64,000 nt of DNA from Spirometra erinaceieuropaei (lineage: Eukaryota > Platyhelminthes > Cestoda > Diphyllobothriidea > Diphyllobothriidae). The stretch covers positions 314,655-378,654 of the forward strand of contig CACRXP010000007.1 of the NCBI GenBank assembly GCA_902702965.1. Direction: 5' to 3'. Numbering within the stretch: the stretch's first letter is position 1; each line of letters starts with the position of its first letter. This document shows, one piece after another, positions 34,902-46,900 of this stretch. A program made the position numbers and the translations under genes. The notes under the pieces are model-generated. The model was not told the origin of the DNA, did not search any database, and saw nothing but the letters and a program-made list of their open reading frames with translations.

Positions 34902-37900
34902 GAATCCACAGGCTAAGGTTTATGATCTACGGGATGCCCTACCTGCAGACATTTTAATGTCATTGTCGGTAAAAAAAAGCTTTAAAGGGAGCCTTGTGCC
35001 AAAATGGGCCGCAGCTATGATTTGACTCAGCCCTTGAGACTAACGCTCAAATGTTCATATTTGTATGATCCTGCTTGATCTATTCCAACGTACATAGTTT
35101 CTCTGTATATTGCGCCTAATTTCAGGTTGCAAATAGGGGTACTNNNNNNNNNNNNNNNNNNNNNNNNNNNNNNNNNNNNNNNNNNNNNNNNNNTGAACTC
35201 AACTCAACGGCAGATAGCATTGAAGTTAAAGCTTTAGACATGGAAAACTTGATGTCACGCATCACTCCATAGTTGTCCTCATAACAGATCCTACTATTAA
35301 CCCCAGAAAATGGATTACTTGTGGTGAGGCCTAGTGAAGGAAGCAAGTGAAGCATGGGAGTACCTACAGTTGATTCATAGATGTTTTGGCAGATTTTGAA
35401 TAATCCATATTAACCCAACTGTGAAAAGCTCGGCGCCTCGGTGGGGGTCGGACCCACGACAGTAAGGGGAAGGCTTCAGTACAGCCAACGCTCTAACCAC
35501 CTGAGCTACGAGGCCCCGCCGGACGACGCGAGTTTAACCACATATGGGTCAAGTTACCCGCCCAACCTACTGCAAAGTCTGGAATCCACCAAATCTGCCC
35601 AAGCAGGATTTCCTGAGTTGCTCACCTCGAATCCACCAGATGACTACCAGACTCACGTACTGTCGTGGGTTCGAATCCCACCGAGGCGCCGAGTTTTCCA
35701 CAGTTAGGTTAATATGAACTAAAGTTTAGTTGAGTGACGGTGATAGATAAACGCTTCAGGAGGAAAAACCTGTTAATTTATTGTCTACTTTATCCAATTT
35801 CAGTAACGTTGCTTTAGTAGTATCCGAATGGAGACCGGAGGAGTGAGAACTAAACAAAAACAAAAGTGGTCTGGTGTCCGCATTCCCGTCCCCAGATCGA
35901 AACCCACAGGACACTGCGGTGGTAAATCTCGTGTTTCCTCCCTTTCCTGCAAAATGTATGCGTAGGCATCAAATCGTCAAATGCATTACAAAAAAGACGA
36001 ACACAAACGAGCTGGCAAGGATGCACACGGAAGAGCTTGGCGTGGTAAACAAATTTGTGAACTTCAGAATGATGTCTGTCAGGACTCCAACAGATCAAGT
36101 GAAACAAATATTTCTCCTAGTGATCGACCCACTGACCTTCGTCCTTATATCTTCTCGGAAATTATTTCAGACTGGAAAATTACAAGGACAGCAGAAAGTT
36201 TTTTGTTTAAAATTAGCATTTATCCCAGACGTTTTTGGCCCTACTTCCACCATAAATATCACCTTATGCTCATCCGGCCAAAAGGAACATGTGTTGTATG
36301 AGTTTTGAGCGCAGATCCCACCTTGAAGTAGATTAGGAACGCTGCTACACAACTAGAGGTGGTGATGTTTAGCGGGTACTCCACAGGGGGAGAAAGTGGA
36401 CGCGGGACCGGCAACGGGCATCATCTACTCTCTTGGCACATCGTTCAAACAGACGAGGAGGGAAGCCGCAGGAATTACCGTTTGTCTACCCGAAAATTTA
36501 CCCTTCGGCGTGCTCATTCATAAGGCAACCTCGAAAAAGCGACCATCTAAGGTGTTGGGCACGAGGAAAGGGGCGGAGGACAAATTACCGTGAAATGAGA
36601 GCTCGGATTCCCGGCTGGGCCGCCGCAGTTCCGGTGGCCAACTTTGTGGTGAGGTTATAGAGGCAAGAGGGCAGCCCTAAGTCGAGGAGCAACTGACGAC
36701 GCGCCGTGACCACGTTAGGGGCATCAAGCTCATGCTTCTGGGGCACATGCTGTTTGGCGTACTTTGCCAGCTCCAACATCTCCGGGGTGATCTCCTTCTC
36801 CTCGAAGCTGTTTGTGAGGTTCGCTAACAGGCTGGCGAGCGGAAAGGCGGCATCCAAGAGGCCCATCTAAGGAAGAGAATGCGTAGCTGCATGAATGATT
36901 CACCTACCAGCATAAAAAGTGCATGAACGCCTTTTAGGCGTTCAGTGGGCTAGACCACGGTACAGTACGAGACCTATCTCATGAAATCGGTGGAAATCAG
37001 TGGAAATGGCCTCAATGTATAGAGGAAGGCATGTTCTTACGTTTATGGTAGAAAAATATCGGTATTGTTTATGAGCGTGAAAGAAACGGCCAAAAGTGTC
37101 CAATTTTTACTTGGCCTCACCGTGCAAAAATGCCAAGTACACAGAGATCCGTCAACGGGGTGAAGCACCAAAGCACTTCTTAAAGAGGTAACTGATTAGG
37201 GAAAGTTTTCTTCTTGATCGAAGGCATATTCGTTGTTGACTTTCGTTGTGGACAGACATTTTTCTCGAAAATGAAGTTTGAGGTTTGAGTGAGTCTTCAA
37301 ATTTGAGCCAAACGACCATCTTCGTGAAAAGAGACGCCTGAACACTCACTAATTCGGTGAATACCTTCAAAAATAATCTTATTTTAAATTTCTCAACAGA
37401 CAGGTAATTCAGAATCTGTCTTTATGGACGATCGGGTGAAAACACTGAAAATCATGAAGTTTTCAGCAAAATTTCGAGGCCGATCTGAAACTCGACGTAA
37501 TCCAAGACGAACGAAAATTGTAAATTAATTTAACGGAAGAAAAGTTCTCTCTATAAACACAAAATGGTATGTTTATGATCACGCTTGTCAGTTCTATTTA
37601 AATTAATTAGGCATAGACCGGCCTCATAGCATGTCACCTTATGGAAACGTTTGTTCCTACGACGTCCGCATGGGTGAAATCAAGCAAAATCCAGTTTCTC
37701 TTGTTAAACGCCATCTCATTTAACTGAGACGAATCATGGATAACAAGAACCCCTGGAAAACTGTTTTGGAATCTACACTCAGAATGTAGGCAGTTGACAA
37801 GCCGTCACATATGAAACCACACTAATTATCAAACGATATTTAGATGTAAACTTCATTGAAACAATATTATTAGGCGTTATTTTATTTGTACTTTCATATT

Positions 37901-40900
37901 TACTGCGTTTTTGTTATGAGAAAACATTCTATATATTTCAAAACGACGGTTACTAAGTTAGAGCCATTTCTGACGTTTTCAGGATATTGCGCTTTTCTAA
38001 AATAAATTGGCATTTCTAAACAACGCAACACTGCCTTTAATATTTCTTTCATGTTTTTAATTCTTTTAAACGTGTACTTAATTAACATAGACATGGGACT
38101 CATAAGATGGTGTCGGTTTGCGGGTGATTGACAACCATTCGTAAATTTCGACACACTTCATGAGTTAGGTCACTAACTGTAAGTCTAGGCTACTGAGTAA
38201 TTTAGAGAGGACACAGGGATGTTGGATGTAATTACTGAAACCTCCCGCATTTCTGGATCATTTCCAACATCAAAAAAGTTATATATGATAGGAATGATTC
38301 AGCATGACCTAAACAAAAGTTATTCCTTCAGGCAAAACAAACGTGAAAAACGTGCGAAAAGTAGGCGGGGCATAAGTAAAAAGGCACTTTCACTAAGTGT
38401 CGAAAATTGCGCTTAAGAAGTCCAAGTTGTGAAAGCTGTAGAAAGGCGGGATTCTATTGGTTGACTTGAGACGCAAACTCATCTGAATGGACTGCAGTCA
38501 GGCCACCGATAACGAAAAAAAGCTTCAATGCAACACAGAAACGAGATTGTTCTTCCAGCAGCCTGATCGATACGGAACGACTTCCATGTGATTTGAACTG
38601 TCCGGAGTGCAACCGACAAGTGGCAAGTCCGTGACCCCGGTGCCAGAACAGATACCTCAATAATAAAGCGATCCCCGGCTCCCAGCTTGGATCCTCCCCG
38701 CCTGCAACATGGCCTGCCTACGATGGCAAATAAGTCATAATCGGTCAGCCTAATCTCCTCCGTCCTTGACAATGACCAATTGCTGCTCACTAATGACTAG
38801 TCAATCGATGTGACTGACGATGCTCACCGCATAATTCACCACAGCAGGGTGAGAGAATGGACGGAGACTTGCGCGTGAGTAAGTTTATAGTGATGGGAGA
38901 CCTGTGCTGCATCTGGGTCTGTGTCAATGCGGCGCCTACAAATATAACCCAAAACGTCATCTATATAAGAAGGAATGTCCGACCGATCGATTCAGACCAC
39001 TGTAGACAGTGACGTATTTACGGACATTCCAAACACAACCCGAAACTCCACGGACTCTAGCGTTGACAGAATGCGCGGAGGAATCTTACGGATGAAAAAG
39101 TAACCGGATACATAGGGGATAGTATGCTTACAAAATGTATCTGCTAATTAGACTTTAATTTCTTGGTCATGGATTGGTCCCTCGACGTGAAGATTTTCTT
39201 TTCTGCAATTTCCTTATCGGCGAAATAAAGGGGAGTTCTCGTTGTTATAATCAACTGCATCTCGAACAAATCCAACAACGAAAAAACATCAAATTCGTGT
39301 AACAGTATTTTGAAATGCTACTAAACATTAGACATAAGACTGGCTGACATACTTAACGCTACACTAATTTTCGAATATTTGTCTTAGGAGTCTTGAAACC
39401 AGGCCCGGATGGGAGACGGGGAGGGGGCGCGGTAGATGCGTCGCAAGTCCATTATTACTTTAAATTAATTCACGCGCAAGTCACCGTCCCTGCTCTCATC
39501 CTGCTATGCCGCACATGGTGGACATTGCTGGCAACGACAGTTGAACTTAGTTATTTGTGTGGACATTTACTATGTACCTTAAAAACTAAGTTCACTTAGC
39601 TGATGCGAATTTCAGTGCCATCGGAATTTCCACTCTTATTAGCAAAGCCGCTGTTATTAACCAATGCAATATCACTTTCAGTGCCAAGATGGTGTCTTTA
39701 TTTACTGGTGAGGTGTTTTGGCCGATCGTAAATATTTTTTTGAATTTACGCATACTTCATGAGGTGTGTCACATGGTGGTTTTACAGTTCTGTCCAGCAC
39801 CAAAGAGAAAAAGTAGGCCGTAATTGTGGAAGGTTTTGACTTAATGAGACGACGAATACACGTCATAATGAAGAGCGAAAGTTAAGCTACGTTCAAGGAG
39901 AGTAAGAATTTGTTAGTGCCCTCGCAGACTAAACGCGGCCGCACAACCCGTGAGCTACGGTTCCCGTGGAGGTCCATCAAGGTCACGGGAGTAGAATTCA
40001 AGATCTCTGTCAACGTGACGTATGCCGGCTAGTGTGTATTGGGCCTGGAGGCCACGTTCGGATGACCTCTAGCTCAATCTTGAAGTGTCTACCTGCCCTG
40101 TCGTCATAAATGAGCTCAAAGATGAGGCGAGATTTGTATCCGAAGGTAAAACGGAATAGGCACTCGGCTTAGAGAGGGGTGGGGGGGGGGGCGAATTGCC
40201 TGTACATGAGAGATTGGTGGTCTGAACAAGAAGATGAGGGCTACCTTCAAAAAGTTAAGACCTACAGACAGCAACAGCAAACCTTTATGTACCTCGGCTA
40301 CTTTGAATATTGCCGAAACCAACAACTCGTCGTGCACAATGACCTCCTTGACCTCCGCATTGAGACTGAGGAATGCCAGACCGTCTATTGCCCACCGAAT
40401 GGAGTTGGCCTCGTCCAGGGGACCCACTCGGGCAAAGTCTACTGACCCGCCGTCCTTGGCAGTCTCGGCGTCCTGGTCCTTGGCAGCGGCCACAGCAGCA
40501 GTTGTGGGCTTCTTCAAGAGCAGACGTCGGCAAGCTTTGGTGAGGACTGCCGTCGAACCCTCGGCCAGGCTCTGTGCGCTGGCATCCGCGCCGCCCAGGG
40601 CTCCGAGTTTGCACAGACCCTGGACAGGGAAGGAACAGGGGGGAAGGCCATCAGCCGACCTCCGATAATGCAATCTTATGGGTGGCATTTGTAATATAAA
40701 GCGCTACTGCGTCAGACACTAGAAGGGCAAGAAAATACTGTTGTTGCGGAGGTGTAAAAATAAGTCTGATAAAGCTACTGCCTGAGAGGGAAGTAGCCAG
40801 TACACCATTAAGTACAACGAAGCTGTGAGCAGCGGCCACACCTCGGTAACCACTTAAGCCGGCGGGCAGCCAACATGTACAACACCTCGGCGAATGCGTG

Positions 40901-43900
40901 TGAGCCCCTGATGCACAGCGCCACTGACCTCCCGCAGGTCCAAGAGGACCAAACTGGCCATAACCCATCCAGGCGTCCAAATGTTTGGCTAGTATGTAGC
41001 TCGTAGGACAGTGGCTTTTGGGCCGGACGATACCGTTGTGCCCAGATAGCGCCAGTGACCTCCAGTATGTCCGAGAGGACCAAACTGGCCATAACCCGTC
41101 CAGGCGTCCAAATGTTTGCTCAGTATGTAGCTTGTAGGACAGTGGCTTTTGGGCCGGACGGCCTCGTTGTGCCCGGACAGCGCCACTGACCACCGGTATG
41201 TCCGACAGGACCAAACTGGCCATAACCCGTCCAGGCGTCCAAACATTGAGTTGGTCCGTGGCTCGTATGACAGCGGTTTTTAGGCCGAACAGCATGGTGG
41301 AGGAGGCATGGTTGCATGTAGCGCCTGGATTCGACTCTAGGTGTCCTCAGCACACCCGGTTGGGGTTCGAGGCAGCATTCTCCATGTCGTACTACTGTTG
41401 CTCGCCTAGTGACAAAGGAACCCTCAGCGGAGTGGCCCTCGTAGACGGTGTTTTATGCCCGTTTGGCCTCAATAAAAACCATTTCACGTGACAGTCACCC
41501 TCCCCCCTCCTTTCATCGGTCAGTAGTGCCCAGTACCTTGGTGTTACTCTGTCAGCAAGTTTCTTATTCCCCCGAAATTCGTAAACTCGTTTATTATAAT
41601 CGTCGTTTGCGTTCCTATCACACACAGCTTAACCTGAGGGCAAATATGGGCAAGGATGCAGTATGCGACCCCACTCTGGAAACAAACACAAGGCCATCGC
41701 GGCATACTGAGTCCTCTCCTTTTTGCAATTGAGGATTCCGCGCTCTCTTAACTAGATGGAAATTTAGTCTACTTCTCTTGTGAAAACAAACCGGAAGAAC
41801 TGCGAAAAATGCTCAACGTTTGCCTGCACTGCCAGATATTTTGGTAATCTCATATAATTTCCTCGGAGATCGGGTCCCTGGTACGTGTGCTTTTTCGCAA
41901 GTAGTTGTGGAAGAATTTAGCCCTAAGATGCAATATACCACCTCAACATCTATTCGAATGTTTACCTACTATTGCGCTCTCCCTCTCCACCGGTTAGCCC
42001 CACCCATAAAACCCGCATTACACGATGGCCTGGTGTTTGTTCCCTGCTTGGAGTCGCATACTGCGTCCCTGCCCGGATATGGAATAGAAATTTTTGCAAA
42101 ACTGCAATGCCAGTTACATGAAAGCCTACGACCAACAGGGTTAGGCCTTTCGACTGGGGTGTAAATAACAGAAGACGACGGCACCTACCACAAGTGCACG
42201 GACTTTAATAGCATCATGTCCGCTCTTGTAGAGGTTACGCAGGATTGGAACCGCCTGATCAATGATAGCCACGCATTTGTCCTTCTTGTTCGTCGCCAGA
42301 ATTATGGTATCCAGAGCAACCGTCTGAGGGGTTTCAAAGAGGTACGAAAACGAATCAGTTAGTCATAGGGAGTAAAAGGTGGAGAAATGTCGGCAAGGTG
42401 CAGAAGGTAAACAACAGAACTTAGGTGTTGGGAAGGAGTACACGCGACCGTTGGAATAAGAGTTTTATTCGCCTGGCGTTTCGGATTCATGGCCGAAACC
42501 CTCATTAGGGAGACAACATCAGATACGGTCAATTTATTGCACAAATGATGGTGGTCGGGTTGCACTCTCGCAGTCAAAACATTTTATGTGGATGCATGTG
42601 CTACTGACAACATCTTAGTAACATGTTTGTTTAACGTGTATATTGTAAGTGCGGTTTTCAATAGGGTCATCAAGGGTATTGTCTATTACCCTAAATATAC
42701 TATATTATACTAAAAAAAGGGGGATTTGCAGTGTTGAAAGGATGGAGTTGCCACCACTGATGGTTACTATTGGTGCGGTAATGGCTTGATGACCAACATT
42801 TGAGCCATTAATCGCTAAAGTCTCATCGCCCCTGTTGGGTATTGGCATGATGATCACCGACACCGGTGTTGTAAACAGTGATCGCGTGCGCGCTTCCCGC
42901 GTGGCTAATTACTCTCCGCACAGGCTGAGTCTCAGCATAGATTACGGAGGAGGAGGAGGAGGAGGAGGAGGAGGAGGAGGAGGCTTATATGCGTGATTCA
43001 GTTGACAAGAATTCTACAGCCAGCTTACGAGAATCTCCCGACAAGCTGGTGGGCTAGTGGTATGTAGGTCCAGTGTAAACGAAGGCGAATATTTGGCAAC
43101 AAATGTGTCATACAAACGCCTACCTGATAGGCAATATTTTCGGCCTGAGTGAGAAGGAGAAGGCCTTCAAGTATGCCCTCCGTGGACAGCACCATGGAGC
43201 CAACTTCGAAGGGGCCGCTGAAGAGGGTTCCGATGACTGCGGCCGCCTCAACCTTACTTTCGATCAACTTGTCGGTGAGCAGCTCACTGAGACAGGGGTA
43301 GAAGCGAGAAGTCAAAAAGTACGCAGCTGGAGGAGTAGTCTTAAGCAAAGGAAGAAACAAGCGGCCCGGGTCAGTTTGTCAATATATATTTTTTGCCCCC
43401 TCGGTATCGGTGTGCGACCTCCACCAATAGTATACCCTTCACTTCTAAACTCCAACTCTTGTGCTGGAATCAATCAGATGATCAATGTGCTAGTACTTGA
43501 TTCAAAGTTGGCCGGTATTGAAGGCATGCGTCTTGATGCAGACCAAGCCTATGGATGTGGTCTAACCACCTAACTCGGTGTGTTTTTATAAGAATCGACA
43601 AGCAAAACGTTACTGACAATGCGTTTTTGACCTAAAGGAGTCGATTAAATGAGTCCTGTAAAAAGGAGTAAACGGTCGTGTTGACCTCGAACTTCGCCAA
43701 TAAAACAGCGGACTTTACCAAAACCTCTTGTAACGAAAATTTACACAAATTTTTGGAGGTTTTTCACAACAGCCACCGTGTCAGTCGTGAGTGCTGTTAA
43801 AACGAACTTCCGCGATGGCACGAAATACACGCTAACGGAGCCCATCCGATATCAGAGTCATCTACAATAGTGTTGCACTTGGAAGTTGTAGGCCGCATCC

Positions 43901-46900
43901 ATAGATCGCGACAGTGTTTGCGGTAACAACTAGCATCAGCTGAATGGCTCGATTGATGATGGTCGGGTGGGCGCAAACCACGTTGCTGGGCGTGTTGACT
44001 GGCAGCGACTCTATCCCTGCTATTTGGTTACACGCTTGAATTCGCTCTCAGATGAAAAAGTCTTGACGGCGATGACGGCGGAGGCTGTGAAGGCACAATA
44101 TGCCGTGTATCTCATGAAATACTGACCGAAATACTCCATCGTGATTTCGACTAGAAAGGATTACCTAGACAGGGTTCTAATATTGGGCAGCGTTCAATAT
44201 TATAGTTCGACCGTCGCATCCGACGATGGGCACCGTGTGCTCCACAGCAAGGTGACTTGCGCATAAATTAGTTTATAGTGAGAGTAGAATGGCACAGGAT
44301 CTACCACACTCCCTCTTCTCCCCCCCCCCTCACCTGGAGCCGGTGTCAAGACATAGTCAAGAAGACCGGAGGCCGGGGAGGGCGCAGGTGGATGGCACGC
44401 CCGATCCCATATCCAGCCTTACCACCACACCCTCTGGTCTACAACAACCACTCAACCAGGATTTTAACGAACCGCAGCACAACCGGTCAGAAAGACAAGG
44501 GTGACTGGACAACCGTGCACACGGCCTGTCTACCCAGGTCAGGATGTTGGCTTTTGAATATGTAGCCCACCGCGTCTGTCGTCAGTGCTGTTGGAACGAA
44601 GTTCCGCGGTGGCACGAAATACACGCTAAAGAAACCCATCCGATGCCAGAGTTAACTACAATAGTGTTGTAGGCCGCATCCACAGGTCGCGACAGGGTTT
44701 GCGACGACAACTTGCATCAGCCTGGCAGCGACTTTATCCATACTATTTGGTTAGACACTTAAATTCGCTCTCAGATGAAAATGTTTTGCTGGAAATGAGG
44801 GTGGAGGCTGTGAAGGCACAGTATGCCGTGTATCTCATGAAACACTGACCGAAATTTTCCAATGTGATTTCAACTAGAAAGGATTGCTTAGGTAGGGTTC
44901 TAATATTGGGCAGTGTTCAGTATAATAGTTCGACCGTCGCATCCGACGATGGGGACCGTCTACTCCACAGCAAGGTGACTTGCGCATAAATTGGTTTACT
45001 GTGAGAGTAGAATTGCGTAGAATCTACCACACTCCCCCCCCCCCACCTGGAGCCGGTGCCAAGACAAAGTCAAGAAGACCGGAGGCGGAGGAGAGCGCAG
45101 GTGGATGGCACGGCCGATCCCATATCCTGGTTTACCACCACACCCCTTGACCAGGATTTTAACCAACAGCAGCACAACCGGTCAGAAAGACGAGGATGAC
45201 TGGGCAACCGTGCACACAACCTGTATTCCCAGCGGGAGCGCACGCGCATCTAGCGCCAGTGATGCAGGTACCGCGGAGCTGCCAGCACACACCAGGCTGT
45301 GAGGGTCATGGTTTGCTGATTATGACACAGCAGACGCTCACAAACCTTCCAGCATTCAACACAATCCCAAGACAATGGCAGGGGGGCGCTCACCGATCGT
45401 TCTTACGGAACTCGCTCGTTCCGTTGTGCCTTACGGGCTCTCTCTTGAGCCCAACCAGCAGCTGCACAGCGGCGCATTATAAAGGCAGTATGGCAATACT
45501 GACAAAGACAAGGGAGACAGGAATGGCCCCTACCATTGTATATTCCTGATCAAAACCGACAGGGTAACGGGCTCGTGGCCCAGTGATTAGAGGCGTGAAC
45601 TTCTAATAAAACAGGTCGCGAGTTCGAGCCTCGGGTGTTCCACACTTCGGGGTTGGGTATGACTGGCTGACGACGGCTAATAAGCCAGAAATGGCCATTC
45701 CAGTCTCCCTTGTCTTTGTCGGTAATACCATAATCCCAAGATCTTTCAATCAGGTCAGGATGTTGGCTTTTGAATATGCATCTCTCTCCGATGCCTGAAA
45801 CAATTCCGCTCGCTGATAAAATGATTACTTAAGCAATATAGACCTTGCCATTGATTTTCGATACTCTTATAGATCTAAACATGTTCTTTATGAGGCATGC
45901 ACGAAAATATCCTTCCTGGTATTAACTTTGTTGTAATTGTGTCCTCTCCGAATTTTCTGCTCGAAGAAACCTTATCTTTTGTTTTTTAAAAAGCATATTA
46001 ATGTTTGCCATTAATGTCTGCTAAAAAAGCGCCGCATCCGCGCGTTTATACATGCACCGTTTCAAGAATAAAACGTGGTCCATATCCACTACGTAATTTT
46101 ATAAGCTATGATTTGAAAACCCTAAACGCATGTAAAGCGGGAGATCAGATTCGAAATTATTCATGAATTGAAAAACCCTTTGAGCATCAAAGTTCAAAAG
46201 GACAACTTACACCAGCATGCGTAAGAGAAAATATATTTCTGTGCATGCTTTCCACAAAATATGCTTAGATTTACAGGCGCACCGAGGATCAGTAGGAAAA
46301 TTATACTACTTAAGTGGTCCTCCTTAGTGACTGTGACTTTTGTAGACGGCCAAAAAGACGCGCGTTCAGAAGGCGGCATCCTGACGCGACCGAGATTCTG
46401 ATGCCTGAATGGTTAATACCTACACTTCCTGAGCTTTGTGCCAATGCAACGAAAGCGAAACCTAGTTTACACTTATTTCCAAAGAGTGAGAAGTATTTGC
46501 TCTATCAGGACATTGAATGCAGAAATCGCTTGCCTCAAACAGCCTTGCTTTAACGTGGATATCCAATACGTTTCATTCAAAAGTACAGCAACGCCCAAAA
46601 TTGAGAGAACGATCAGTTCCGAATTATCGTGTTGTAATATTCTTACCTTTTACGGGTGACAGTATTTCAAATACCCCTAAACAACGATTGAGAAGCGTCG
46701 CTGAAGGAACACACAACGCTGTCGAACCCATATTCCGCAGTCCCACTAAAGCCAACCCAATTCCACGGGCAAAGGATGTCTTGCCATTTCACGCCACCTC
46801 AAATTGTGCTTACGAATTCACATACACTTGTGGATGCAAACACATTGGGCGAACGCAAAGGCAACTGGCAGCCAGGTCAGTTCAGCACCAGCCTAAATGG

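Noticed and set aside
35500..35525. Functional tRNA gene
   Set aside because: A-box and B-box are present but copies are dispersed, paired in inverse orientation and followed by a conserved non-tRNA tail, so a SINE is more likely.
40651..41295. 214-codon minus-strand frame
   Set aside because: Produced by the 131-bp tandem repeat; it repeats the same peptide and lies in an intron.
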